64,000 bases of DNA, from NCBI RefSeq assembly GCF_001639725.1, contig NZ_LTAW01000003.1:1-64000 (forward strand), in the 5' to 3' direction. The stretch comes from Marinomonas atlantica (GTDB lineage Bacteria > Pseudomonadota > Gammaproteobacteria > Pseudomonadales > Marinomonadaceae). Numbering within the stretch: the stretch's first letter is position 1; each line of letters opens with the position of its first letter. Both the position numbers and the translations under genes were made by a program. This document shows positions 37,763 through 46,847 of the stretch, piece after piece. Below the pieces are notes generated by a model. The model was not told the DNA's origin and did no database searches. It was given only the letters and a program-made list of their open reading frames with translations.

Positions 37763-38431
37763 ATGTCTTTGTACCAACGACTACAAAACGAGACACAAGT
37801 GGAACGTCATTATTTGGTGACATCTCCGATTATTCAGCGTTGTTTCCATGGCGAAGTATGTCTCGATGAATACGTTGCGTTTCTGTCCCAAGCTTATCAC
37901 CACGTTAAGCATACCGTTCCTTTATTGATGGCTGTTGGGGCCCGTCTTCCAGAAGAAAAAGAATGGTTGCGGGAAGCGGTAGGGGAGTATATTGATGAGG
38001 AAATGGGACACCAAGAGTGGATACTGAATGATATCGCAGCATGTGGCTTGGACAAAGAAGCGGTTCGTACAAGCCAGCCTGCTGCAGCCACTGAGTTAAT
38101 GGTGTCCTATGCCTATGACATGGTAAACCGTGTCAATCCACTGGGTTTTTTTGGCATGGTGTTTGTTTTAGAGGGTACCAGTACTGCCTTAGCGGATAAT
38201 GCCGCTCAACACATTCAAGATAAATTAGCGCTTAAAAGTGAGGCCTTCAGCTACTTACGTTCTCATGGCGCATTAGATCAAGAGCATATTGTGTTTTTTG
38301 AGAATTTAATGAACAAAATCAATGATCCTAAAGAGCAAGATCTCATCATTCATTGCGCCAAAATGTTTTTTACATTGTATGCCAATATCTTTCGTAGCTT
38401 AGACTCTAAAGCTACGGTTCAAGCGGCATAA
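37763..38431 (+). CDS. Haem-oxygenase-like diiron (TenA-like) protein
   Basis: 222 residues, all-helical, often labelled TenA family regulator. Candidate metal ligands are E79/E80 and H83 in EEMGHQEWILND, E137 in LEGTS, and H168, D172 and H175 in HGALDQEH. This H-x3-D-x2-H pattern plus the upstream Glu is the signature of haem-oxygenase-like diiron oxidases (HDOs), such as CADD and UndA, which perform oxidative cleavage or N-oxygenation. An oxidative step on the product of the neighbouring ligase is likely. AGGAGAT precedes ATG 37763. Third gene of the operon. Confidence 0.78.
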   Translation: MSLYQRLQNETQVERHYLVTSPIIQRCFHGEVCLDEYVAFLSQAYHHVKHTVPLLMAVGARLPEEKEWLREAVGEYIDEEMGHQEWILNDIAACGLDKEAVRTSQPAAATELMVSYAYDMVNRVNPLGFFGMVFVLEGTSTALADNAAQHIQDKLALKSEAFSYLRSHGALDQEHIVFFENLMNKINDPKEQDLIIHCAKMFFTLYANIFRSLDSKATVQAA

Positions 38432-38442
38432 GAGGGGTCGTT

Positions 38443-39249
38443 ATGGAGTGGAGTAATCAGAGTTGTCTACTGACCGGAGCCTCTGGTGGTATTGGTCAGG
38501 CGATTGCCAAGGCGTTAGCGCAAAAAGGTGTAAGCTTAGTATTGGTGGGACGAAATAGCGCACGGCTGCATGCCTTAAAGGAGCAACTACCTGGAGAGCA
38601 CCAAGTATGCTGCGCCGATTTGTCGAACGCTCAGGAGCGCGAATCATTAGTAAGCAAACTGACTAAACAGGGTGGCGTGAGTATGCTGGTGAACAATGCT
38701 GGTATAAGCCATTTATCCACATTAGAAGATACCAGTACCGAAATCTTGGAGTCTGTTCTTCAGACGAATCTGATGGTTCCAATGCTATTAACGCAAGCGT
38801 TGCTACCTCAACTGCAGCAGCGTCGAACCACTCATATTATTAATATTGGTTCAACTTTTGGCAGCATCGGCTTTGCTGGGCAAACGGCTTACTGTGCCAG
38901 CAAGTTCGGTTTGCGAGGCTTTACCGAGTCCTTGTTACGTGAGCTTGCTGATACCAATATAAAGGTTTCTTATCTAGCGCCAAGAGCCACGGATACACAG
39001 ATTAACAGTGATGCGTCATTTGCTATGAACAAAGCGCTCGGCAATCAAGTAGATACGCCTGAAATGGTTGCTAAACAATTTATGTTAATGCTAGAGCAGC
39101 ATAAGACACGTGCTTTTATAGGCTTCCCTGAGCGCCTATTCGTCAAACTAAATGGCGCATTCCCATCATTAGTTGATAAAGCACTTATTAAAAAGCTCCC
39201 CATCATTAAGCGCTTTATTGCACCCACCTTGAAGGAGAAATTGCTATGA
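38443..39249 (+). CDS. Short-chain dehydrogenase/reductase
   Basis: 268 residues of Rossmann fold. The NAD(P) loop is TGASGGIGQA near residue 10, followed by VGRNSARL (Arg favours NADPH), the NNAGIS motif and the catalytic Ser of INIGST with Y-x3-K in AYCASKFGL. A C-terminal extension after LAPRATDTQ ends in a basic region. It probably reduces a carbonyl made by the preceding steps. It starts 11 bp after the diiron gene, and its stop overlaps the start of the next gene. Confidence 0.88.
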   Translation: MEWSNQSCLLTGASGGIGQAIAKALAQKGVSLVLVGRNSARLHALKEQLPGEHQVCCADLSNAQERESLVSKLTKQGGVSMLVNNAGISHLSTLEDTSTEILESVLQTNLMVPMLLTQALLPQLQQRRTTHIINIGSTFGSIGFAGQTAYCASKFGLRGFTESLLRELADTNIKVSYLAPRATDTQINSDASFAMNKALGNQVDTPEMVAKQFMLMLEQHKTRAFIGFPERLFVKLNGAFPSLVDKALIKKLPIIKRFIAPTLKEKLL

Positions 39250-39887
39250 AATCTATTCTAAGTATTGCTCTTATCACCCTCGCTATGGCGTCAAATAGTT
39301 GGGCTGAAGAGACAGATAAAGGGCTTCAGACACTGCAGAGAACATGGGCGCAGATTAACTATTTAGTACCAGACGATGAGAAAGAGGCTGCGTTTGCGCA
39401 GTTGATTGAGCAAGCGCAACAGAAGTTGACTGCGCATCCTGAAAAAGCAGAATACCGTGTCTGGTTGGGCATCATTCAGTCTAGCACCGCGGGTGCGAAG
39501 GGCGGATTAGGTGCGTTATCGTTAGCAAAAGAAGCGAAAAAGAGTTTTGAAGATGCGATTGAGCAAGACGCAACAGTGCTTCAGGGGTCGGCATTTACCA
39601 GCTTAGGTGTGTTGTATCATAAAGTACCAGGTTGGCCGATTGGCTTCGGCAGCGATAAAAAAGCGAAAAAGTTACTGCAACAATCTCTGAAACAAAGCCC
39701 TAATGGAATAGACAGTAATTACTTCTTTGCTGAATTTTTATACGATGATGAAAAATATGAAGAAGCGAAAAAATATTTAGAGATGGCGCAAAGTGCTGCG
39801 CCACGACCAGACCGACCTTTGGCCGATGAAGGTCGTCATAAAGAGATCGAAACGTTGTTGCTCAAAGTCAATAAGGCACTAAAATAG
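39246..39887 (+). CDS. Periplasmic helical-repeat (TPR-like) protein
   Basis: 213 residues. A Sec signal peptide ends at about residue 20 (SNSWAEE). The mature part has TPR-like repeats: AEYRVWLGIIQSSTAGAKGG, KSFEDAIEQDATVLQGSAFTSLGVLY and YEEAKKYLEMAQSAAP. It resembles periplasmic TatT-like TPR proteins in arrangement only. It may act as a scaffold or in transport of the operon's product. Its ATG overlaps the SDR stop (ATGA). Last gene of the five-gene operon. Confidence 0.75.
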   Translation: MKSILSIALITLAMASNSWAEETDKGLQTLQRTWAQINYLVPDDEKEAAFAQLIEQAQQKLTAHPEKAEYRVWLGIIQSSTAGAKGGLGALSLAKEAKKSFEDAIEQDATVLQGSAFTSLGVLYHKVPGWPIGFGSDKKAKKLLQQSLKQSPNGIDSNYFFAEFLYDDEKYEEAKKYLEMAQSAAPRPDRPLADEGRHKEIETLLLKVNKALK

Positions 39888-39899
39888 TTTGGTCATAGC

Positions 39900-39931
39900 C
39901 CTCTTTCTTTGCGCCCCTTCAAAGAGAGAGG
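39900..39931 (+). terminator. Hairpin after the five-gene operon
   Basis: A 12-bp stem with one G-T pair (CCTCTTTCTTTG with CAAAGAGAGAGG) with an 8-nt loop, extended by a further ATAGC/GCTAT pairing outside. It lies 12 bp beyond the last gene of the operon. Weak T content follows, so it may be a partial terminator. Confidence 0.55.
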
Positions 39932-40111
39932 ATGCTATTTATGAGAGTGACCATACTATTCAGGAATTCAGAGGCATTTTTAGCACAATAAACACATCAA
40001 AAATGATGACTTTTTCATCAATGCCATGGACATTTCACATACAGCCTTTATAGTACGCCCATCGTTTCATCGAGCGCTCAAAACAGTGCCTCCTCAATTT
40101 CTGGATTCCCC

Positions 40112-41701
40112 ATGATAGTAGCTTCTAACGTTACCATGCAGTTTGGTAGCAAACCTCTATTCGAAAACATTTCTGTTAAATTCGGCGATGGCAATCGCTA
40201 TGGTCTAATTGGTGCAAATGGCTGTGGTAAGTCGACACTGATGAAGATTCTTGATGGTAGTTTGACGCCAACAGCGGGTAACGTATCCGTCACCCCGAAC
40301 CAGCGTGTAGGTAAACTAAACCAAGATCAGTTTGCCTTTGAAGAATACAGCGTAATCGATGCGGTAATCATGGGTTATAAAGAGCTGTGGGAAGTTAAAA
40401 AAGAGCGTGATCGCATTTACAGCTTGCCAGAAATGAGTGAAGAAGACGGCTTAAAAGTAGCCGACTTAGAAGGTGAATTTGCTGAAATGGACGGCTACAG
40501 TGCCGACAGTAAAGCGGGCGAAATCTTATTAGGCGCGGGTATTGCTGAATCGTATCATTATGGCCCGATGAGTGAAGTACCTCCAGGCCTTAAATTGCGT
40601 GTATTGCTAGCTCAAGCGCTATTTTCAAACCCTGACATTCTGTTGTTGGACGAACCGACCAACAACTTGGACATTGATTCGATTCGTTGGTTGGAAGAGC
40701 TGCTGAATCGCTATGATTCAACCATGATCATCATTTCCCACGACCGTCACTTCTTAAACTCTGTTTGTACTCACATGGCAGACATAGATTACGGTGAACT
40801 GCGTGTTTACCCAGGTAATTACGATGACTTCATGTTGGCGTCGACTCAAGCACGCGAAACCATGATGGCCGCGAATGCTAAGAAGTCAGCACAAATTGCG
40901 GATTTGAAGCAATTCGTAGCACGTTTCTCTGCCAATGCGTCGAAAGCGAAACAAGCTACCTCACGTGCGAAACAGCTTGAAAAAATTGAGCTAGCTGACA
41001 TTAAGCCGTCTAGCCGCCAAAACCCATTTATTCGATTTACCCAAACGAAAAAGCTACATCGTCAAGCTTTGATTCTAGAGAATTTAGGCCATGGATTTGA
41101 AGGTGAAAAGCTGTTTAGTGGTGCTAACGTGTTACTTGAAGCCGGTGCTCGTCTTGCGGTATTAGGTGAAAACGGTGTTGGTAAAACGACTTTGCTACGT
41201 TGCTTGATGTCTGAGCTGGAAGCGAAAGAAGGTGTGGTAAAGTGGTCAGAGAATGCCTCGTTAGGCTACTGTCCACAAGACAGTACGGATCTATTTGATA
41301 ATGACCTAACATTGTTTGATTGGATGGTTCAGTGGCGTAAGCCTGGTGACGATGATCAAGCCGTGCGTGCTACGCTTGGTCGTATGTTGTTTTCTGCAGA
41401 TGACTTTAAAAAGAAAGCGAAAGTATGTTCAGGTGGTGAGAAAAACCGCCTTATCTTTGGCAAGTTGATCATGCAAGAAACCAATGTATTGGTCATGGAT
41501 GAGCCAACTAACCATTTGGATATGGAATCTATTGAGTCATTGAACATGGCGTTGGAAATGTACCCTGGTACATTGATCTTCGTGAGTCATGACCGTGAGT
41601 TCGTTTCATCTCTAGCGACTGAAATTCTCCATATTAAGGATGGTAAAGTTGAACACTTCCAAGGCAACTATGATGAGTTTCTTTCATCTCGTGAACTGTA
41701 A
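40112..41701 (+). CDS. ybiT: ABC-F family ATPase YbiT
   Basis: 529 residues, practically the E. coli YbiT length and clearly similar along its whole length ([40 protein letters not shown]). Two ABC domains, each with Walker A (GANGCGKST and GENGVGKTT) and DEPTNHLD or DEPTNNLD Walker B motifs. The second signature is CSGGEKNR. The interdomain linker binds the ribosomal E site in ABC-F proteins. No membrane segments. The role is translation factor-like; the cell phenotype is not established. Single gene ending in a strong terminator. Confidence 0.95.
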   Translation: MIVASNVTMQFGSKPLFENISVKFGDGNRYGLIGANGCGKSTLMKILDGSLTPTAGNVSVTPNQRVGKLNQDQFAFEEYSVIDAVIMGYKELWEVKKERDRIYSLPEMSEEDGLKVADLEGEFAEMDGYSADSKAGEILLGAGIAESYHYGPMSEVPPGLKLRVLLAQALFSNPDILLLDEPTNNLDIDSIRWLEELLNRYDSTMIIISHDRHFLNSVCTHMADIDYGELRVYPGNYDDFMLASTQARETMMAANAKKSAQIADLKQFVARFSANASKAKQATSRAKQLEKIELADIKPSSRQNPFIRFTQTKKLHRQALILENLGHGFEGEKLFSGANVLLEAGARLAVLGENGVGKTTLLRCLMSELEAKEGVVKWSENASLGYCPQDSTDLFDNDLTLFDWMVQWRKPGDDDQAVRATLGRMLFSADDFKKKAKVCSGGEKNRLIFGKLIMQETNVLVMDEPTNHLDMESIESLNMALEMYPGTLIFVSHDREFVSSLATEILHIKDGKVEHFQGNYDEFLSSREL

Positions 41702-41722
41702 GTTGTGCCATAATTAGAAGTC

Positions 41723-41752
41723 AAAGGGCTATCCGTACATAGCCCTTTTTCA
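41723..41752 (+). terminator. Terminator of ybiT
   Basis: A perfect 10-bp stem (AAAGGGCTAT, 41723-41732, with 41739-41748), a 6-nt loop and T tail, 22 bp beyond the stop. Confidence 0.88.
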
Positions 41753-41813
41753 GTGTTTTAGATACCTGCTACGTTTAATTGTCGGTTTTTTGCTTGAGCA
41801 AGGGGACATCCTT

Positions 41814-43184
41814 ATGGAGCTATCCAAACTAAGCGCGCAAATCCCACTATCTGAGCTTGTCTTGTCGCTCACTACGGCCTTAGATATGACCGAAGGTCAG
41901 CCACCAGAACATTGTATTCGTTGCTGCTGGATCGGTATGCATCTAGGTAAACGCTTAGGGCTAGCTGAGCAAGATCTTCATGATTTATTTTTTACCTTAC
42001 TTCTTAAAGACGCAGGATGTAGTAGTAACGCCGCACGTATCTGTGAGCTTTATTTAACCGATGACCGAGAGTTTAAAAAGGATTTCAAAACGGTCGGAAC
42101 GAGTTTATCAAGTGTTATTAACTTTGTTGTGCGTAATGCTGGTAAAGGGGAAAGTTGGTTATCTCGTATTTCTACCACGATCGATATTCTGAAAAATGGC
42201 GCTGACTACGCTCAAGAATTAATTAAAACCCGCTGTTCACGAGGTGCAGATGTAGCGCGTGAGTTGCGCTTTTCTGAGCCTGTTGCATTAGGTATTGCAA
42301 GTCTTGATGAACATTGGGATGGTGAGGGGCGCCCAGAGCAATTGAAAGCGGATCAGATCCCGCTTTATTCTAGAATCGCTCTAATCGCCCAAGTAGTGGA
42401 TGTATTTCAAGTAGAGCATGATATACCCGCAGCAATGATTGAAGTGCGTCAACGAAGTGGTTCATGGTTTGATCCTCACTTAGTGGGAGAAATGGAAGAA
42501 CTGATTAAAGACCATAGCTTTGTTGACGGTTTGCATGCTGATTGCATTCGTGAGCAGGTTATGGCTTTGGGGCCAGCGCAAACACATGTGTTACTCGACG
42601 AAGAATATTTTGACTGTATTGTCAGTGCCTTCGGTAAAATTGTGGATGCAAAAAGTCCGTATACGTCTGGTCATAGTCAGCGTGTCGGAGTCTACTCAGC
42701 ATTGATTGCAGAGCAGCTGGAACTCAGTCAATTAGAGTGTACTTGGGTTAAGCGTGCGGCTTTGTTACATGATATAGGTAAGCTCGGGGTCAGTAATCAG
42801 ATCCTCGATAAACCGGATAAGTTAGACGCTGATGAGTGGCTTTCAGTACAGCAACATGCGGCTAATACCGAGATCATTTTAGAAAAAATTACGCCACTGA
42901 AATCGTTAGCCAAAATGGCGGCTTCCCATCATGAAAAGCTGGATGGTACAGGCTATCCGCGAGGCATATCTGCGGAAGAAATCCCATTAATTACGCGTAT
43001 TATTACGACTGCTGATATATTCGATGCGATTTCAGCAGAACGACCTTATCGCGGTGCTATGCCTGTATCAAAAGTCTTATCGATCATGGAAGAGAACCTA
43101 GATACTGCAATTGACCGAACGTGTTTTGAAGCATTGAAAGCCTCTCTCGACAGTATCCCCAAAGATTGGTTTGTTGAAGAGTAA
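41814..43184 (+). CDS. Tandem HD-GYP domain protein (first domain degenerate)
   Basis: 456 residues from ATG 41814, which has AAGGGGAC upstream; an in-frame TTG at 41790 is less likely. The second domain has full HD-GYP motifs, HDIGKLG (about 319-325) and HHEKLDGTGYP (about 372-382), predicting c-di-GMP phosphodiesterase activity. The first domain mirrors it but is decayed: KDAG replaces HD(I)G and DEHWDGEGRP replaces HHE..DGTGYP. This looks like a gene-internal duplication with a regulatory first copy. No membrane segment. Single gene, converging on the LpxR gene. Confidence 0.88.
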   Translation: MELSKLSAQIPLSELVLSLTTALDMTEGQPPEHCIRCCWIGMHLGKRLGLAEQDLHDLFFTLLLKDAGCSSNAARICELYLTDDREFKKDFKTVGTSLSSVINFVVRNAGKGESWLSRISTTIDILKNGADYAQELIKTRCSRGADVARELRFSEPVALGIASLDEHWDGEGRPEQLKADQIPLYSRIALIAQVVDVFQVEHDIPAAMIEVRQRSGSWFDPHLVGEMEELIKDHSFVDGLHADCIREQVMALGPAQTHVLLDEEYFDCIVSAFGKIVDAKSPYTSGHSQRVGVYSALIAEQLELSQLECTWVKRAALLHDIGKLGVSNQILDKPDKLDADEWLSVQQHAANTEIILEKITPLKSLAKMAASHHEKLDGTGYPRGISAEEIPLITRIITTADIFDAISAERPYRGAMPVSKVLSIMEENLDTAIDRTCFEALKASLDSIPKDWFVEE

Positions 43185-43196
43185 AAAGGCTGTTCT

Positions 43197-44192
43197 TCAG
43201 ATTTTCGAAGCAAATGTTATCGTACCGTAGCGTGTTTCATTTCGGTATTGATCTGATTGTGTTTGAAAAATATCAGAGTGATTTACTGCAAACGTGATTG
43301 CACTTTGCCCCCAAGAGTAGGTTATGCCAAAGTTAAGGCCTAAAAACTCCCTATCATAATCTATAGAAGCACTGTCTCGAAATGTGTTGCCATCAGTGAA
43401 AACTTGATTGAATATATACTCCGCTTCAAGTCCTGCATAAACATACCATTCGCCATTAACAGCAATTGGATTAGTGGTACGCGAGTCCATTAGTAAAACA
43501 TTGCCAAACGAATTTTTTAGGTCGCGTCCATAGCGCATGATTACGCTACTATTAACAGAGCTTTGAATTGTTCCTAGGTGTGCTTTAGCTGTGGTCAATA
43601 CATCGTAGTTGTCTAATTCAGCGGCCCACGTGCGCCAGACTCGGCCGCGACCAAATTGAAATACCAGTTCATTTTTGAGCTGCGCGTCCCATCCTTGGGG
43701 TTCTTCAGAACCTAATATTTTATGCATGAGTTTTTGAGATGGTTCGCCTAGAGCGGCAGGGCCCACTACTCCAATGCTAGTGCTAGTCATGTCAGCATGT
43801 TTCTTTGCTAACGTGATGTATGAGCTGGTGATGGCTATCATCGCGGAGTAGGGAATATCGTTTGGGTTCGGTTGTTTTAGTGATAAATCCTTGGGCGTAA
43901 ATAATGTTTGGCCAATGTTAAGTGCGTTAACAGCCCCTTGGTTATTCGACGAAGGCATAGACCACATCAAAGGACTGACTAAAAAACTGTGCTTGGGTGA
44001 GCTTCCTAACTCTTCCAGCTGCGGAATACCTCCACGTTCGTAGAGTGCTAAATACAAGCCGTTGGTATAGCCTTCATCTTGTTGGAGAAATAAATCGTTA
44101 TCGACTGTAAGGCTAACAAGGTTATCACTGGCGCATACACTAGTGCTTATTGAAGCTAGGCAGGTCGCAAAAAGTAGCTTTGTTCGCATCAT
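43197..44192 (-). CDS. Lipid A deacylase LpxR family protein
   Basis: 332 residues with a Sec signal peptide (SISTSVCAS), followed by an outer-membrane barrel. LpxR enzymes remove the 3'-acyloxyacyl group of lipid A, with calcium. Family motifs are visible: VDNDLFLQQDEGYTNG (the Asn-Asp calcium/active site) and GPAALGEPSQ, then HKILGSEEPQGWD (catalytic His and GWD region), plus QLKNELVF. It ends TFASKI. ATG 44192 or the next codon is the likely start; the frame extends to 44201. Single gene. Confidence 0.8.
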   Translation of the reverse strand: MMRTKLLFATCLASISTSVCASDNLVSLTVDNDLFLQQDEGYTNGLYLALYERGGIPQLEELGSSPKHSFLVSPLMWSMPSSNNQGAVNALNIGQTLFTPKDLSLKQPNPNDIPYSAMIAITSSYITLAKKHADMTSTSIGVVGPAALGEPSQKLMHKILGSEEPQGWDAQLKNELVFQFGRGRVWRTWAAELDNYDVLTTAKAHLGTIQSSVNSSVIMRYGRDLKNSFGNVLLMDSRTTNPIAVNGEWYVYAGLEAEYIFNQVFTDGNTFRDSASIDYDREFLGLNFGITYSWGQSAITFAVNHSDIFQTQSDQYRNETRYGTITFASKI

Positions 44193-44523
44193 AGTAATCA
44201 CTTAAAAAACAATCTTTAAAGAAGGTTATATTGTAGTGACTGGAACCATTCAAAAAGTTGATACAGTGAGGCTTCTGCTGAATAGTTTTTGCAATAAGTA
44301 TTAATTTAATACTAGGTTTATATAAATCGACACTAATGTGGGCCGATATTTCTAGATCTAAAGAATTGTAACGTTGCTTCTCGTTATATATCGTTGCGGA
44401 ATAGAAAAAAGACACACATTTCTTAACGAGTACACTTTATTTTAAATTTTTTGAATATGTTAATCTGATACAAAATGGACTTGTTAGAAAGGAGGGATTC
44501 CGTTTTACAAAGTCAGGTGAGCT
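44193..44523. other. Divergent intergenic region, LpxR and HBM-type MCP genes
   Basis: 331 bp, AT-rich, no gene or clear repeat seen. It must hold both divergent promoters. GAAAGGAGGG at 44488-44497 sits 27 bp before the MCP start, too far to be its ribosome-binding site; GGTGAGCT lies closer. Confidence 0.4.
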
Positions 44524-46386
44524 ATGAAAATTAAGCACAAACTTACCCTCAATACTGCGGTGGTCGTCTTGGCCATGTTGGTATTAGCTACTTCATTTCT
44601 GGTCGCCGAGAACAGTTTAAAAGATTTGATTGTTGGTAAAGAGCTGGCGCAAAAGCAAGAATTGAACATGCTGCTGTTACGTCGACATGAAAAAGACTTT
44701 TTAGCGAGAGGTGACGTTAAGTACGTTGAGCGTTTCAACGAAACATTACAGCTGACCATGGGTCAGCAACAAAAGCTGGATCGTATGTTTGTCGACTTAG
44801 ATATTAACTCGACTGACTTTACTGAGTTAGCCAACTTATTCGGTCAGTATGGCGATAATTTCAAAGAGCTTGTAGCGGCGAAGCAGGCCATGGGCTTGAC
44901 TCCAGAAGATGGCCTTAATGGAAACCTCAGAAGTGCGGTCCATGAAATTGAAACCTCGCTCAACGAGTTAGATAAAGCTGAAATGCTTGTGACTATGCTT
45001 CAGCTGCGCCGCTATGAGAAAGATTTCATGCTACGTCTTGATATGAAATATCCTAAACGCTTTGCATCGAAAATCAGTATCTTAAATAACCAAATCCAGA
45101 CTGCTCAAATTGATGATCAAACTAAAAATACTTTGATAAAACTGTCCAGTACCTATCAAAAAAACTTCACCAATTATGTCGAGCAACAGCAACGTATAGG
45201 TCTAAGTAGTGATCAAGGAATACTTGGAAAGATGCGTAATACAATTCATCAGACGGAAAGTAAACTCCAGTTGATGGGACAAAGCATGACTAATCAAACC
45301 GATTTGTTGTTTAGTAATATCAAAGTGGCTTTGTCTGCAGTCATCGCCCTAGTTATGCTTGCGGTCATTGTAATAGCGTGGCGAATTAGTTGTTCGATTA
45401 ATCATCCTCTTGCATTAATTCGTAACGCCATGCTTAAAGTCGATGAAACACGTGACCTGAATCTGCGCGTTTCGTACGATGCTAGGGATGAGATTGGCGA
45501 TGTCGCACGAAGTATGAACCAAATGTTGGCAGGTTTTCAGTCGGTTGTAGGCTCGGTCAATGATACGGTTATCAATATGAACCAACAAACAAAAATGTTA
45601 TCAGAGACCGCTGAGCGAACTGCGACAGACGCGGAGCGTCAGCGCGATGAAACAGATATGGTGGCAGCGTCTGTTTCAGAAATGGTGGGAACCATCGAAG
45701 ATATTTCTAGAAACATGGAGCATGTAGCAGAAAAGACGAATTCTACTCAAAAAGGTGTGAGTGATGGCCAAGCTCGTGTTAGCAAGGCGGTTTCTTTAGT
45801 ACATGATTTATCCTCTCGCTTAGATAACTCAATGGAGACAGCAGAAGCACTTGCCCAAGAAAGTCAAAATATCGGTACTGTGCTTAATGTAATCCAAGAA
45901 ATTGCTGAACAAACGAATCTACTGGCATTGAATGCAGCGATTGAAGCAGCTCGAGCAGGAGAGCAAGGTCGCGGTTTTGCAGTGGTAGCGGATGAAGTTC
46001 GTGCTCTTGCCAGTCGGACACACGATGCAACCGTTGAAATTTCAGATATTATTTCATCATTACAAAATCGCACTCAAGGGATTGTCACCATCATGAAAGA
46101 ATGTAGTGCAGATGGTCTACGTAGTAGTGAAGAAGCGTCTGTTATTGGTGATGTATTGGTGCGTATTACCGATGAGATAAATGAGATTGCTGATATGGCT
46201 CACTCTGTGGCTTCTGCGATTGGACAACAGTCGATTGCAGCAAATGAAATCAATCAAAATGTGACGGTTATTCGTGAAATCTCTATGGATACCAGCGAAG
46301 CAGTAAGATTGAACTCTAAGTCCAGTGTTGAAATTTCTGGACAGGCTCATCACCTTGAAGATGTGATCTCACGGTTTAAAATTTAA
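44524..46386 (+). CDS. Methyl-accepting chemotaxis protein, HBM sensor type
   Basis: 620 residues. Membrane segments at about 10-28 and 270-290 bracket an all-helical periplasmic domain. That domain contains two copies of a LRRxEKDF motif (about residues 52 and 162: LRRHEKDFLARGD and LRRYEKDFMLRLD), the hallmark of the helical bimodular (HBM) sensor known from McpS of Pseudomonas putida, which binds organic acids and acetate. A HAMP domain and the MCP signalling domain follow, with the usual [20 protein letters not shown] tip. The ligand here is likely a small carboxylate, by analogy only. Confidence 0.88.
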   Translation: MKIKHKLTLNTAVVVLAMLVLATSFLVAENSLKDLIVGKELAQKQELNMLLLRRHEKDFLARGDVKYVERFNETLQLTMGQQQKLDRMFVDLDINSTDFTELANLFGQYGDNFKELVAAKQAMGLTPEDGLNGNLRSAVHEIETSLNELDKAEMLVTMLQLRRYEKDFMLRLDMKYPKRFASKISILNNQIQTAQIDDQTKNTLIKLSSTYQKNFTNYVEQQQRIGLSSDQGILGKMRNTIHQTESKLQLMGQSMTNQTDLLFSNIKVALSAVIALVMLAVIVIAWRISCSINHPLALIRNAMLKVDETRDLNLRVSYDARDEIGDVARSMNQMLAGFQSVVGSVNDTVINMNQQTKMLSETAERTATDAERQRDETDMVAASVSEMVGTIEDISRNMEHVAEKTNSTQKGVSDGQARVSKAVSLVHDLSSRLDNSMETAEALAQESQNIGTVLNVIQEIAEQTNLLALNAAIEAARAGEQGRGFAVVADEVRALASRTHDATVEISDIISSLQNRTQGIVTIMKECSADGLRSSEEASVIGDVLVRITDEINEIADMAHSVASAIGQQSIAANEINQNVTVIREISMDTSEAVRLNSKSSVEISGQAHHLEDVISRFKI

Positions 46387-46416
46387 TAAACTGAGTAAAT
46401 CCATTTTAAAAGTAAT

Positions 46417-46454
46417 CCCTCGCAGTTGAATTGTTTCAACTTCGAGGGCTTTTA
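46417..46454 (+). terminator. Terminator of the HBM MCP gene
   Basis: CCCTCG-c-AGTTGAA pairs with TTCAACTTCGAGGG around a short loop, with one internal mismatch and a T tail, about 30 bp beyond the stop. Confidence 0.75.
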
Positions 46455-46566
46455 AGTCTATTAAGTGTAAAAACTAGGTATATGCAATCCATAGGTTGGC
46501 AAGGTATTTTTTTATCATCTAATCTATTTTCTATTCGTACTTAAGTTAATACTTGTAGAGGTTTAT

Positions 46567-46800
46567 ATGGAATATCAAACACATTCGTTAAATGAGTTGT
46601 TTCAACAGTTAAAGCTAGATGATTCTCAAGATGGTATAGAAAGGTTAGTTGTTGATGTTGCGCCAGTTCCGAGTAACAAAGCGCTATGGGAAGCTCCGGA
46701 GTGGACCAATGAACAAGCATATAAAATGCAAAAGCTGTACGAAGATGAAGCTCAATGGTCTCAAGCTTTTGAGCAATTAGAGCTGTTGCTGAGAGCGTGA
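46567..46800 (+). CDS. DUF2789 family small protein
   Basis: 77 residues, soluble, all-helical. The opening HSLNELFQQLKLDDS, the middle LWEAPEWTNEQA and the ending WSQAFEQLELLLRA match the DUF2789 family. Function unknown. TAGAGG before ATG 46567 is a reasonable ribosome-binding site. Single gene ending directly at a 14-bp palindromic terminator shared with the convergent gene. Confidence 0.8.
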   Translation: MEYQTHSLNELFQQLKLDDSQDGIERLVVDVAPVPSNKALWEAPEWTNEQAYKMQKLYEDEAQWSQAFEQLELLLRA

Positions 46801-46836
46801 GCTAGATAACGGTAACAATAAGTACCGTTATCTAGC
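46801..46836. terminator. Bidirectional terminator
   Basis: A perfect 14-bp stem (GCTAGATAACGGTA, 46801-46814, with 46823-46836) with an 8-nt loop begins at the DUF2789 stop and ends 12 bp before the stop of the convergent esterase-like gene. Confidence 0.8.
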
Positions 46837-46847
46837 TTGGTGAAATG

